Part shown: piece by piece, positions 17,690 to 25,824 of the stretch | Layout: each line of letters starts with the position of its first letter | How positions within the stretch are numbered: position 1 is the stretch's first letter | Origin: UBA1163 sp049513055 | GTDB taxonomy: Bacteria; Desulfobacterota; BSN033; UBA1163 | DNA length: 64,000 bases | Assembly: GCA_049513055.1 (NCBI GenBank) | Contig: JBEKWN010000011.1 | Location: 102,682-166,681 of the forward strand | Direction of reading: 5' to 3' | Translations under genes and position numbers: made by a program | Notes under the pieces: generated by a model | The model's input: the letters and a program-made list of their open reading frames with translations, nothing else | The model's database searches: none | What the model was told of the DNA's origin: nothing

Positions 17690-18832
17690 TCACTTATAAC
17701 GTTCCAGATACCTTTCCAGACGGTTCATCCCCTCCTCAATACTCTCCATAGAATTGGCATAGCAAAATCGGATATATCCCTCTGCATTCGTTCCGAAATC
17801 GATGCCGGGTGCCACCCCGACCTTTGCCTCTGTTAGGATATCAAAAGCGAACCGATAGGAATCGTTGGAAAATCTTTTTGCATTGGCCAAGATATAAAAA
17901 GCTCCTGTGGGCTCCACTGTAATTCCAAATCCCAGCTCTCTAAGCCGTGGAACCAAAAAACGCCGCCGCCGGTCATAGGTTTCTTTCATTTTTTGAATAT
18001 CCTTTTCAGCTTCCTTCAGGCCCACCAAGGCACCCCATTGGGCAAAAGAACTGGCAGAGATGAAGAGATTCTGCTGGATTTTTTGCATAGGTCGTATAAA
18101 CTCTTTAGGCGCAATGATGTATCCCAGTCTCCATCCAGTCATCGCATAGAGTTTTGAAAACCCATTGATGACAAAGGCACGATCCGTGAACTCAAGAATC
18201 GTACAGACCTCTCCTTCATAGACCAGTCCATGATAGATTTCGTCAGAAATGATGAAGGGAGAGAATTTAGCAATCTCCTTCATTCTCTCCGCAGGCATCA
18301 CATTTCCTGTTGGGTTGGAAGGTGAATTGATCATGATCCCTTTTACTTTTGAGCTAAGTTTCTCTTCGATCATCTCGGGAAGATATTGGAACCCCTCCTC
18401 TTCCAACACTGTGACAAAGACAGGAATTCCGTCAACAAACCGAATGATATTGGGATAGCAGGGATAATAGGGATTGGAGAGGATAACTTCTTCGCCGGGT
18501 TCTAACAGGGCAGCAAAGAGAAGAAGCATCGCCGGAGAGGTTCCTGAGGTAATAAGAATTTGTTCGGGGGACACCTTCACCCGATATTTTTTCCAGTAAT
18601 CCTCCGCGATCGCTTCCCTCAGTTCGATCAAACCCAGGCTGTGCGTGTAATGGGTCTTGCCTTCACAGATCGCACGATAACAGGCTTCACTGATACATTC
18701 TGGGGTGTCGAAATCCGGTTCCCCCACTTCCAAATGAATGACATGCTCCCCATTCCTCTCTAATTCTTGAGCTTTTTCCAGAACATCCATCACAATGAAC
18801 GGAGGAATCTCATGAGCTTTCTTTGAAATCAT
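17690..18832 (-). CDS. Pyridoxal-phosphate-dependent class I/II aminotransferase
   Basis: A 380-residue fold-type I aminotransferase. The PLP Schiff-base Lys is Lys227 in NGFSKLYAMTGWRLGY; SPSNPTGN (about 171-178) and SDEIYHGL (about 196-203) supply the other cofactor contacts. The C-terminal Arg in YIRFCYANS binds the substrate carboxylate. It belongs to the aspartate/alanine/aromatic aminotransferase subgroup Ig/If. Substrate cannot be assigned; the neighbouring mtnA hints at the methionine salvage end-step (transamination of KMTB), but that is only inference from distance. The ATG follows a leader with no obvious promoter and the gene ends in a repeat-filled spacer. Confidence 0.9.
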   Translation of the reverse strand: MISKKAHEIPPFIVMDVLEKAQELERNGEHVIHLEVGEPDFDTPECISEACYRAICEGKTHYTHSLGLIELREAIAEDYWKKYRVKVSPEQILITSGTSPAMLLLFAALLEPGEEVILSNPYYPCYPNIIRFVDGIPVFVTVLEEEGFQYLPEMIEEKLSSKVKGIMINSPSNPTGNVMPAERMKEIAKFSPFIISDEIYHGLVYEGEVCTILEFTDRAFVINGFSKLYAMTGWRLGYIIAPKEFIRPMQKIQQNLFISASSFAQWGALVGLKEAEKDIQKMKETYDRRRRFLVPRLRELGFGITVEPTGAFYILANAKRFSNDSYRFAFDILTEAKVGVAPGIDFGTNAEGYIRFCYANSMESIEEGMNRLERYLERYK

Positions 18833-18868
18833 GCTTTACCCCTCATAATGGCAAATAGCTAATACGTT

Positions 18869-18946
18869 ATTGCGAGCGACCAACGGGAGCGTGGCAATCT
18901 CATCCGTCGAATCACGAGATTGCTTCATCGCTTCGCTTCTCGCAAT
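18869..18946. repeat. GCGAGCGAAGC-type inverted repeat
   Basis: ATTGCGAG at the left end and CTCGCAAT at the right enclose further inverted copies (GAGATTGCTTC...). Half-elements with the same sequence lie at 20855-20882 and 21313-21340 in inverted orientation around the GIY-YIG remnant. It is non-coding, between two leftward genes. Confidence 0.7.
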
Positions 18947-18993
18947 GACATTTTATTTACTGAGTTCGTATCATCAATACGCCCAAGTCGCCG

Positions 18994-19782
18994 TTATCCG
19001 CTTACTTGAATCTTAATCGTGTCTCCCCTCTTTACCCCCAACATCTTTTGAGCATTGCCTTCTCTTACAGATATCTCTAAGAAACCACCACTTCCCAAAA
19101 GGGCAATCAATTCACCTTTCTTCCCTTCCCAGTATCCTTTCTTCAAACCATGGATGGCTTCCCTCCCTGCTCGAATGACAATAGGACGACTTTGAATAAA
19201 CCGAAAAAGCTTTTCTTCATCAATATTGCTAACAAGGTTGCCAAAGGTATCAATATGGAGAATCTCTCCTAATAATTTTCTTTCTTTGATGATGGGTTTT
19301 CCAAATTCAAGCTCTTCCAAAGAACCGATTTCATATCCGAAGACATTTGGCTTGATACCCAATGAGAGATGTGCTGCCACTGGGGCAAAGATGTCCCTTC
19401 CATGAAATGTCATGCTGATTTTTGGAAGAAAATATTTCTGTTTGGTCAGAACCACCACCTGCTTCAACTTTTCCCTCTGTGCAACAAAAGTGAATAGGCC
19501 ATTATCAGGACCTATAAAATAATAATTTTGAGTCACAAGAAGAATGGGTTTCCTTGTCCCCCCTACCCCTGGGTCCACTACCGAAAGATGGATTGTCCCT
19601 TTTGGAAAATAAGAATAGGTATTGGCCAAGATAAAGGCTCCTTCTTGGATATCGTGCACTCTTACTTCATGGGTAATATCCACAAGGGTGCATTGAGGAT
19701 TGATATTCAAAATCACTCCCTTCATTGAAGCCACATAAGGGTCTTTTGAGCCGAAATCGGTGAGCAGAGTAATGATAGGCAT
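18994..19782 (-). CDS. S-adenosyl-L-methionine hydrolase (SAM hydroxide adenosyltransferase, DUF62)
   Basis: A 262-residue member of the DUF62 family, which uses hydroxide to split SAM into adenosine and methionine and is related to chlorinase/fluorinase. Conserved features are LLTDFGSKDPYVASMKGVI at the N-terminus, DITHEV, VVDPGVGGTRKP and GPDNGLF, with the C-terminal beta-barrel domain from about residue 170. It lacks the halogenase-specific insertion as far as can be seen. It lies 5 bases downstream of mtnA on the same strand. Pairing a SAM hydrolase with the methylthioribose salvage isomerase suggests a shared transcript for turnover of SAM-derived metabolites. Confidence 0.92.
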   Translation of the reverse strand: MPIITLLTDFGSKDPYVASMKGVILNINPQCTLVDITHEVRVHDIQEGAFILANTYSYFPKGTIHLSVVDPGVGGTRKPILLVTQNYYFIGPDNGLFTFVAQREKLKQVVVLTKQKYFLPKISMTFHGRDIFAPVAAHLSLGIKPNVFGYEIGSLEELEFGKPIIKERKLLGEILHIDTFGNLVSNIDEEKLFRFIQSRPIVIRAGREAIHGLKKGYWEGKKGELIALLGSGGFLEISVREGNAQKMLGVKRGDTIKIQVSG

Positions 19783-19787
19783 CCTTA

Positions 19788-20825
19788 TCAGGCCTTTATC
19801 CTTTTTAAATTCCTTTCAAAGGGTTCTCGAATGAGTCCTTTCTCTGTGATGATGGAATGAATCAGGGAATGGGGTGTTACATCGAAGGCGGGGTTAAGGG
19901 CATTGACTCCTTTCGGAGTGATTGGATTTCCTCGAAAATGGGTAACCTCTTTAACATCTCTTTCTTCAATCGGAATATTCCTTCCAGAGGCTAAGGAAAG
20001 ATCGAGCGTGGAAATCGGAGCTACCACATAGAAAGGGATGCCATGCCACTTTGAGAGAATAGCAAGGCTATAGGTCCCAATCTTGTTGGCTGTATCTCCA
20101 TTACGGGCAATTCTATCGGCTCCCACCAAAACGAGATTGATTTCGCCTTTTTTCATCAACCATCCTGCCATATTGTCCGTGATGACGGTGACGGGTATCT
20201 TTTCCTGAAGCAACTCCCAAGCCGTCAGCCTGGCTCCCTGTAGCTGGGGCCTTGTTTCATCTGCAAAGACACGGAACCGTTTCCCTTCAGCCCATGCCGC
20301 ATAAATCACTCCCAGCGCTGTTCCATATCCAGCAGTCGCTAATGCCCCTGCATTGCAATGGGTGAGCACTCCATCGCCATTTTTGATGAGTCTCTTACCA
20401 TATCCTCCGATTTTTTGGTTGATCTCCACATCCTCTTTGTAAATTCGTAAAGCCTCCTCTACTAACTCCGCTTTCGTTTTTTCAACACCATAAGCGTGAA
20501 TTTGATTCAAAATCCTCTTCATTCGATCTACGGCCCAAAAAAGGTTGACAGCAGTGGGCCTGGTCTGCCTCATCTCATGGCAAACCTTCTCAAGATTTTT
20601 ACGGAAAGTACCGGGCTGGCTGGATTGATTTTTCTTCGCAGCGAGAGCAATTCCCATTGCGGCAGCCACCCCTATGGCTGGTGCACCGCGGATGGCCATG
20701 GTCCGAATAGCTTGCGCCACAGAAGAGGCATCCCGACAATCCAAATAATGGATTTCCTGAGGAAGTTTCCTCTGGTCGAAGATCCTCACCCAATCTCCCT
20801 TCCATTCAATGGTTTTAAATTTCAT
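19788..20825 (-). CDS. mtnA: S-methyl-5-thioribose-1-phosphate isomerase
   Basis: Methionine salvage enzyme converting methylthioribose 1-phosphate to methylthioribulose 1-phosphate; 345 residues, normal length. Family motifs are RGAPAIGVAAAMG (about 46-58), LTHCNAGALATAGYGTALG with the catalytic Cys (about 154-172), and VGADRIARNGDTANKIGTY with the catalytic Asp (about 235-253). The eIF2B-like fold is complete. It is the first gene of a leftward pair with the SAM hydrolase. No SAM riboswitch is visible in its short leader, which contains a GCGAG repeat. Confidence 0.95.
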   Translation of the reverse strand: MKFKTIEWKGDWVRIFDQRKLPQEIHYLDCRDASSVAQAIRTMAIRGAPAIGVAAAMGIALAAKKNQSSQPGTFRKNLEKVCHEMRQTRPTAVNLFWAVDRMKRILNQIHAYGVEKTKAELVEEALRIYKEDVEINQKIGGYGKRLIKNGDGVLTHCNAGALATAGYGTALGVIYAAWAEGKRFRVFADETRPQLQGARLTAWELLQEKIPVTVITDNMAGWLMKKGEINLVLVGADRIARNGDTANKIGTYSLAILSKWHGIPFYVVAPISTLDLSLASGRNIPIEERDVKEVTHFRGNPITPKGVNALNPAFDVTPHSLIHSIITEKGLIREPFERNLKRIKA

Positions 20826-20854
20826 ACCGTTTTTTCCTAGAGTGCTCTCACATT

Positions 20855-20882
20855 GTCATTGCGAGCGAAGCGCGGAAATCTC
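20855..20882. repeat. GCGAGCGAAGC half-repeat, left of the GIY-YIG remnant
   Basis: Begins GTCATTGCGAGCGAAGC and runs into ATCTC at the stop codon of the GIY-YIG remnant. The inverted partner is at 21313-21340. Confidence 0.7.
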
Positions 20883-21299
20883 ATAATTCTCCGTACAAGT
20901 CACTCCATTCTTTATTAATAGTATTAATCAAATCAATTTTCTTTTGTCTTGACCCTGCCTTTATCTTCTTTTCTCTCAGGATAGCATTTTCTAGATCTTC
21001 GAATATCTCGTAATAAACAAGTTTTGAAACATTACATTTCATCGTAAACCCCGTTAGAAATTCCAGCGGGGCATTAAACCCCGCCGGAATTATTCTAAAA
21101 TCTAACCCCTCTGCAGCCGCCGGCCCAGAGGGCCTCTGACCCGGAGGGAGCAGCGGGGCATTATTTCTAACGGGGTAAATCCATCGACAAACTTCTCTTT
21201 ATGTTCATATACCCTCTTTTTCAAGTCATGGGTTATACCGATGTAGAGAACTCTATTATTTTTGTTTGTTATGATGTAAACATAGAATTGCTTACTCAT
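20881..21299 (-). pseudogene. GIY-YIG nuclease gene interrupted by a MITE
   Basis: The N-terminal half (start 21299) reads MSKQFYVYIITNKNNRVLYI with the GIY-YIG signature YVYI...LYIGIT and runs to KEKFVDGFT. The C-terminal half continues in MKCNVSKLVYYEIFEDLENA and ends QKKIDLINTINKEWSDLYGE. A 127-bp MITE plus one copy of the 4-bp target duplication separates them. Removing the insert restores one ~88-residue GIY-YIG protein of the short UPF0213-like type. As it stands, translation runs into the element and stops within it after 65 residues, so the gene is inactivated, very recently because both halves are clean. Inverted GCGAG repeats flank the gene. Confidence 0.88.
21049..21175. mobile_element. 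127-bp MITE, copy 2, with TAAA target duplication
   Basis: Perfect 13-bp terminal inverted repeats CCCCGTTAGAAAT / ATTTCTAACGGGG are flanked by direct TAAA at 21045-21048 and 21176-21179. The interior is GC-rich with CCCCGCC and CGGGG sub-palindromes. It shares ends with the 14411-14510 copy. It carries no open frame of its own; a transposase must act in trans and none is in the window. Confidence 0.85.
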
Positions 21300-21312
21300 G
21301 AATCATTTTTCT

Positions 21313-21340
21313 GAGATTGCTTCGCTCCGCTCGCAATGAC
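21313..21340. repeat. GCGAGCGAAGC half-repeat, right of the GIY-YIG remnant
   Basis: GAGATTGCTTCGCTCC followed by GCTCGCAATGAC, the inverse of the 20855 copy. It sits in the 5' region of the GIY-YIG gene and just after the gatB stop. Confidence 0.7.
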
Positions 21341-21351
21341 GGTTGGGGTGG

Positions 21352-22788
21352 TTATTTTAATTTCTTCTTCAACAACTCATTGACCAATTTGGGATTCGCC
21401 TTCCCTTGGGTCTGTTTCATCACCTCTCCCACGAAGAAGCCGAAGAGTTTCTCCTTACCTTTTCGATAATCCTCCACCTGTTTTGGATTGGCTTCCATCG
21501 CTTTTTCAATGGCTTTTTGGATCTCCCCCTCATCCAGAATTTGCATCCAACCCTTTTCTTTCACAATATCTTGCGGATACCCTCTTGTCCGATACATCTC
21601 TTCAAAGACATCCTTGGCAATTTTACCGCTGATAGCCTGGGTTTTGGTCATTAAAAGCATATCGGCCAGATGTTTAGGGGTAACCGGACATTGATCAATC
21701 TCCCTCTCATCACGCTTCAACTCCCTGAGAAGGTCTCCCATCATCCAGTTGCTCACCGTCTTGGGTTCGTGAAAGAGACTCACAGTCTCCTCATAGTAAG
21801 CGGATAGCGGTTTCGTTGAGGTGAGGATTTCAGCATCATATTCTGGGATCTGGTATTGCCGAATAAACCGTTCCTTTTTTTCATCTGGAAGTTCAGGAAG
21901 GCCTTTACGAATCTCCTCGACCCATTTTCCATCGATCCTCAATGGAACAAGATCCGGGTCCGGGAAATAGCGATAATCATGAGCTTCTTCTTTTCCCCTC
22001 ATCGTAATCGTAATCCCTTGATCGACATCCCAGAGTCGCGTCTCTTGAACCACATCTTCCCCTTCTCCCAACATCGTAATCTGGCGCTTGATCTCATACT
22101 CTAACGCCTTCTCCACATGACGGAAAGAGTTCATGTTCTTCAATTCTGTTCTCGTCCCGAATTCTTCCTGACCTTTTGGCCGTACGGAAACATTTGCGTC
22201 ACATCTAAAAGTCCCTTTCTCCATATCCCCTGTGCAGATCTCCAGATATTGCAGGATCGCTCGAAGTTTTCTTAAATAATCGCCTGCCTCCTCTGGAGAT
22301 CGAATGTCTGGTCCGCTCACAATCTCAACCAAAGGAACGCCTGTCCGATTAAAATCCACATAGCTGAACGAAGCAGTCTCCGGTGCCTCGCCATGTTTCA
22401 ACTTCCCGGCATCCTCCTCCAGATGAATCCGGATGATCTGGATACGTTTCTTTTGCCCATGTAACATGATTTCAATAAAGCCATCCTCTGCCAAAGGAAA
22501 CTCATACATGGAAATCTGATACCCTTTGGGGAGGTCAGGATAAAAATAATTCTTTCTAGCGAAGAGGCTGTAAGGAGCAATTCGGCAGGAAGTAGCCAAC
22601 CCCAATTTAATAGCAAACTCCACAGCCTTCCGATTGATCACTGGAAGAGAACCGGGCTGTCCGGTGCAGACAGGACAGGTTTGTGTATTTGGTTCTTCCC
22701 CAAATGTTGTGGAGCACCCACAGAATATTTTGGATCGGGTCAGGAGCTGGGCATGGACTTCTAAACCAATGACAGGTTCATATTTCAC
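21352..22788 (-). CDS. gatB: Asp-tRNA(Asn)/Glu-tRNA(Gln) amidotransferase subunit B
   Basis: The tRNA-binding kinase subunit of GatCAB, which activates and amidates mischarged Glu-tRNA-Gln and Asp-tRNA-Asn. About 478 residues from the chosen start. The signature YEPVIGLEVHAQLLT opens the protein, followed by the zinc/nucleotide region (KIFCGCSTTFG...CPVCTGQPGSLP), DFNRTGVPLVEIVS and ADMLL/YqeY-type C-terminal helices ending in NPKLVNELLKKKLK. The GTG at 22788 has AAGGGG upstream and gives the family's normal N-terminus; a longer frame (to 22896) adds 36 residues unlike GatB. gatA and gatC are not adjacent, as is common outside Firmicutes. Confidence 0.95.
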   Translation of the reverse strand: MKYEPVIGLEVHAQLLTRSKIFCGCSTTFGEEPNTQTCPVCTGQPGSLPVINRKAVEFAIKLGLATSCRIAPYSLFARKNYFYPDLPKGYQISMYEFPLAEDGFIEIMLHGQKKRIQIIRIHLEEDAGKLKHGEAPETASFSYVDFNRTGVPLVEIVSGPDIRSPEEAGDYLRKLRAILQYLEICTGDMEKGTFRCDANVSVRPKGQEEFGTRTELKNMNSFRHVEKALEYEIKRQITMLGEGEDVVQETRLWDVDQGITITMRGKEEAHDYRYFPDPDLVPLRIDGKWVEEIRKGLPELPDEKKERFIRQYQIPEYDAEILTSTKPLSAYYEETVSLFHEPKTVSNWMMGDLLRELKRDEREIDQCPVTPKHLADMLLMTKTQAISGKIAKDVFEEMYRTRGYPQDIVKEKGWMQILDEGEIQKAIEKAMEANPKQVEDYRKGKEKLFGFFVGEVMKQTQGKANPKLVNELLKKKLK

Positions 22789-22905
22789 GAGATTCCCCTT
22801 CACTTTTTCATTATATTTATTCCTAATTAAATATAACAAAGACCGAACCATGTCAAATAGGCTATTCAGTGCAGCGTTGAGCCCTGAACCCTGCATGGTT
22901 CAGGG

Positions 22906-22934
22906 TTGACAAACCTGATTGATTCCATTACCTT
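22906..22934 (+). promoter_or_regulatory. Possible promoter of the Kdo-kinase-like gene
   Basis: TTGACA (22906-22911), 17-base spacer, TACCTT (22929-22934). The predicted transcription start would fall almost on the ATG at 22943, so the message would be leaderless or the promoter is not the real one. A palindrome CCTGAACC/GGTTCAGG lies just upstream. Confidence 0.3.
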
Positions 22935-22942
22935 AATTCAAA

Positions 22943-23806
22943 ATGTTTAAAAACATCCCCATTCCACCATCTTTCTCCCTCATTAAAAAGGGGAAGGTTT
23001 TTATCCTTTTGAAAGAAGGGTATAAAGATGTCCTTTTGAAGCAAGGAATCGATGATTTAAAAACTTTTCTCAAAAAAAGCTGGCAAACTTCTCACTATCT
23101 CAAAGGTCGAACTCCCCATCCCTCCATCCCTCTCGAGGATGGGAAGAGGATGGTTCTTCGCCAATATTCACATGGAGGACTGTTACGAGCCATCACTGGA
23201 AATCTCTACTTTTTCGGGGCGAGATCTTTCCGAGAACTGGCGTTAACAGAGGAAATCCGATCCTATGGAATTCCAACGATCTCCTCCATCGGTGCCATCC
23301 ACCATCGCATTTTCTTTCCCTTCTATCAGGCTTATTTTCTTTCCTTAGAAGTCCTTCGCGCCCTGGATCTGATTCAGTATTTTCAAGAAATTGGAACGCA
23401 CCTTTCCCGTGAAAATCTTTCCCTTAAGCGAAAAACTATTCGATCTACCGGCCTTCTTATTCGACAATTTCACCAAGCGGGATTTTTCCACGGCGACCTT
23501 CAGCTTAAAAACATTCTGGTAGCAGGAGACCAACTTCTCCTTATCGATTTTGATCACTCCTATCGAAAAACAACTCTCCCTATTCAGGAAAGGATGAAAA
23601 ATCTCCTTCGCCTCAACCGTTCTGTGGAGAAGTGGAAACGCCTGGGATTACCGATCACTCGTACAGACCGCTGGCGTTTCTTTCTGGCTTATGCAGGAGA
23701 CGACAAAAAGATCCAGGAGGCGGCGGAAAAGACGCTTCGAACCTATTCGCTTCGCTTTTTATTCTACCGATTTGGATGGACTCTAGGAAGGATTCTTGGG
23801 TCCTAG
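22943..23806 (+). CDS. Lipopolysaccharide kinase (KdkA/WaaP-like, RIO-type fold)
   Basis: A 287-residue protein-kinase-like fold of the lipopolysaccharide kinase (Kdo/WaaP) family, which phosphorylates inner-core sugars of LPS in the cytoplasm. The catalytic loop HGDLQLKNILV (His183, Asp185, Asn190) and the metal-binding IDFD (Asp202) are intact. VLRQYSHGGLLRAITGNLYF near residue 72-92 is typical of KdkA-type enzymes. The N-terminal 60 residues correspond to the short beta-lobe. It stands alone, divergent from gatB. Consistent with the LPS export genes in this window, but the sugar acceptor is not determinable. Confidence 0.82.
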   Translation: MFKNIPIPPSFSLIKKGKVFILLKEGYKDVLLKQGIDDLKTFLKKSWQTSHYLKGRTPHPSIPLEDGKRMVLRQYSHGGLLRAITGNLYFFGARSFRELALTEEIRSYGIPTISSIGAIHHRIFFPFYQAYFLSLEVLRALDLIQYFQEIGTHLSRENLSLKRKTIRSTGLLIRQFHQAGFFHGDLQLKNILVAGDQLLLIDFDHSYRKTTLPIQERMKNLLRLNRSVEKWKRLGLPITRTDRWRFFLAYAGDDKKIQEAAEKTLRTYSLRFLFYRFGWTLGRILGS

Positions 23807-23892
23807 GGTTCGAGGGGTCAAGTGAAATGGTTAAATGTAAAGACTTTTTGAAAAGAAATGCTTGAACCCGTGAACCCTTGAATCCTTGCCCA

Positions 23893-24525
23893 CTAAATAG
23901 TCTTCAAGAACTCTCTCAGAGGCTGGGTGAGGAAACGGGTGTGAAAAAGAAAGAAGTGATCTGCTCCCGGGATAATGGATAAGGATTTTGGTTCATCGAG
24001 GTGTTGATACCATTCCTCCAACACAGAGGAGGGACAGAAAAGATCCCGATCTCCTGCAATAAAAAGTTTTTTCTTTTTACATCCCTTCAGAAATCCAAAA
24101 TCATAAATTTCAAGAGGTGGAGCAATGGCTATCATTCCCTTAAATCTTTCATCCTCGATGGCAATGGGAAAACCTGCCCAAGCTCCGAAAGAGTATCCTA
24201 CCAGAATGAGGGGAGAATGATTATTCTTCAGTCTTGGATAGAAGTAGTCAGTGACGGCCTTCACATCCTCCTTCTCCCCGATCCCCTCTCCATAAGACCC
24301 TTCGCTTTCACCCACCCCTCTGAAGTTAAAACGAAGTGTGGAGAACCCCTCTTGAGAAGCGGCCTCCACAGCCGTTGTAATAACAGGATGATCCATATCC
24401 CCACCATACTGTGGATGAGGATGGCAAAAGATGACTCCACCTCTAAAAGAAAAAGCCCCTTGAATACTCAAGAGGCCTTCCAGTCGAATATCAGTTGATG
24501 GAATAAATACTTTTTCTTCTTTCAT
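23893..24525 (-). CDS. Alpha/beta hydrolase (dienelactone-hydrolase-like)
   Basis: A 210-residue alpha/beta hydrolase. The nucleophile elbow is GYSFGAW (Ser near residue 108), CHPHPQYGG near residue 34-42 is a hallmark of the YfhR/DUF-type short hydrolases, FRGVGESEG forms an oxyanion region, and GADHFFLF gives the catalytic His near residue 185. An Asp in AGDRDLFCP completes the triad. The substrate is unknown. The ATG overlaps the stop of the upstream hypothetical gene (ATGA), so the two are coupled. Confidence 0.87.
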   Translation of the reverse strand: MKEEKVFIPSTDIRLEGLLSIQGAFSFRGGVIFCHPHPQYGGDMDHPVITTAVEAASQEGFSTLRFNFRGVGESEGSYGEGIGEKEDVKAVTDYFYPRLKNNHSPLILVGYSFGAWAGFPIAIEDERFKGMIAIAPPLEIYDFGFLKGCKKKKLFIAGDRDLFCPSSVLEEWYQHLDEPKSLSIIPGADHFFLFHTRFLTQPLREFLKTI

Positions 24526-24956
24526 CCTATTTTAGAAAATGGGTGAATTTCCTGGTAAGTTTCTCGGAATATTCCTTTCCTCTCTTTTTTTATGGGTTTT
24601 TCTTTCTCGGAAGATTCTATTTTTGCATCGACCTTCTCTTTTATCCATTCCAAGATATTTCTTAAAATCTCTAAGAAGCGAACCTCAAAGCGGGTGATGT
24701 CCTCGCTTTCAATTCTGTCATTGAGTTTTTTTAGCCATTCATCCAACTTCTTTTGAAGTTCTTTCAAAACCAGAATCATGTGAGGGTCCGTTTCTCCCTT
24801 TTTCTCTTCATCCTGAACGAGGATAGTCCGGTATCTTTCTGATTTTGCCTCGTTTGGCACCTTCTTTCTCAAGGTGGAGAAAGATCCGGAAACCAAGCCT
24901 ATCCCGAGGATAAGAATCAGAAAGAGCGATAAGAGAGGACCAATCCATTTCTTCAT
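24522..24956 (-). CDS. Small membrane-anchored coiled-coil protein, unknown
   Basis: A 144-residue protein with one N-terminal membrane helix (residues about 4-24: IGPLLSLFLILILGIGLV) followed by a highly charged helical region rich in Glu and Lys. Nothing recognisable by family. A longer frame reaches 25013 but would run into the tRNA-Arg gene, so the ATG at 24956 is chosen. It precedes and overlaps the alpha/beta hydrolase gene by four bases, suggesting co-expression. Probably an inner-membrane or periplasmic protein; function unknown. Confidence 0.6.
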   Translation of the reverse strand: MKKWIGPLLSLFLILILGIGLVSGSFSTLRKKVPNEAKSERYRTILVQDEEKKGETDPHMILVLKELQKKLDEWLKKLNDRIESEDITRFEVRFLEILRNILEWIKEKVDAKIESSEKEKPIKKERKGIFRETYQEIHPFSKIG

Positions 24957-24985
24957 TACTTCTAACACCCCAATTTCAAAAAAAA

Positions 24986-25062
24986 TGGCGGGCGATGCGG
25001 GAGTTGAACCCACGGCCTTTGGTTCCGGAGACCAACGCTCTATCCAACTGAGCTAATCGCCC
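24986..25062 (-). tRNA. tRNA-Arg (CCG)
   Basis: A 77-nt cloverleaf with encoded CCA. Acceptor GGGCGAT pairs with ATCGCCC, the D-loop has TAGCTCAGTTGGATAGAGC, the anticodon loop is CTCCGGA (anticodon CCG) closed by TTGGT/ACCAA, and the T-arm is GTGGGTTCAACTCCCGC. Confidence 0.95.
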
Positions 25063-25086
25063 AGATTGAAAATTTATTTACCACAA

Positions 25087-25245
25087 TTACATAGAAGCTG
25101 TCAATTTCCCTATAAAGATAAACATCTTCCATTTAATAGCCGCAGGAAATTCCCCTAACATGGAAATAGGGACAATGACCCCCACCAAAATAGATAAAGC
25201 CAAAGTAACCCTGAAAGATCCGAAAAGCCCTTTTCCTTTATTCAC
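25087..25245 (-). CDS. Small membrane protein (52 residues), candidate
   Basis: A GTG start (25243-25245) with AAGGGAAG upstream opens a 52-residue frame ending TAA at 25087. Residues about 11-30 form a membrane helix (FRVTLALSILVGVIVPISML) and a second hydrophobic stretch lies near the end (MFIFIGKL). It resembles no family I can name. It fills the gap between the tRNA-Arg gene and the adhesin-E-like gene, on the same strand as its neighbours. Codon use looks real, but length makes this tentative. Confidence 0.4.
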   Translation of the reverse strand: MNKGKGLFGSFRVTLALSILVGVIVPISMLGEFPAAIKWKMFIFIGKLTASM

Positions 25246-25310
25246 TTTGTTCTTCCCTTTTTATTCCGTCTCGACCTTGAGGGTTCTAAATGGTTTCACC
25301 TCCTTCCCAT

Positions 25311-25736
25311 TTATTTACATACTTTTTTGTATAATACATCAAACATCGAGTTTGGAGAAATAGATTCCCATTTATCAGGTGGATTTTCGAGGTCCAAAAC
25401 ATCTCCATTCTTGGAATAGTAGGCTATTGATAAAAAATGCACAATTTTTGCTCCACAATCGAATTCCAAAGAATTTATTGAATAACTCAAATTCTCATAG
25501 CGTGCCCCAACCAAGTTCACCATATCCATTTTGCCTTTCTTCTTATAAACTTGCTTTATCCATACCTTAACAATTTTTTGGGGTGAACGGGTTATATCCT
25601 CCTTATCGTAATAGAAAGTAGAATCTTCCGTTTTCTTAAATAGCTTCCAATCCTCCCCCCACACCTCTGCAGAGGCAAATATAGCAAGGCCAATAGCTAC
25701 AAGGATAATTCCCAACTTAACCGATAATGATTTCAT
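25311..25736 (-). CDS. Surface-adhesin-protein-E-like secreted protein
   Basis: A ~141-residue exported protein. The ATG at 25736 begins a clean signal peptide (MKSLSVKLGIILVAIGLAIF, cleavage near ASA/EVWG). The mature part has the pattern of the Adhesin_E family: WKLFKKTEDSTFYYDKEDI, then KVWIKQVY, then CGAKI and DKWESISPNSMFDVLYKKVC, with two Cys positioned for a disulphide. Members are small periplasmic or surface proteins; the name comes from Haemophilus protein E, and a true adhesin role here is not implied. A longer in-frame start at 25817 exists, but its first 27 residues match the tail of another small protein (see the 25737 entry). Confidence 0.6.
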   Translation of the reverse strand: MKSLSVKLGIILVAIGLAIFASAEVWGEDWKLFKKTEDSTFYYDKEDITRSPQKIVKVWIKQVYKKKGKMDMVNLVGARYENLSYSINSLEFDCGAKIVHFLSIAYYSKNGDVLDLENPPDKWESISPNSMFDVLYKKVCK

Positions 25737-25817
25737 TCGAACACCCCTTTCTCTCTTCATCTCCTGGTTCACTACTCCCACCATCTCCAATAACTCCTCT
25801 TTGGTTGACCTATCCAT
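25737..25817 (-). pseudogene. Tail fragment of a small repeated gene
   Basis: This segment encodes TKEELLEMVGVVNQEMKRER in frame with the downstream signal-peptide gene. It resembles TKEKVLEIGRAVDREMKRGW in the 26428-26652 gene. The likely explanation is a truncated copy of that small gene lying against the adhesin-E-like gene, rather than part of its product. Confidence 0.45.
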
Positions 25818-25824
25818 TTCATTC

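Noticed and set aside
20826..20900. SAM riboswitch upstream of mtnA and the SAM hydrolase
   Set aside because: The leader is very short and consists of a GCGAG repeat; no SAM-type core.
25160..25363. 67-residue plus-strand open frame
   Set aside because: It overlaps better-supported minus-strand genes and has no ribosome-binding site or family.
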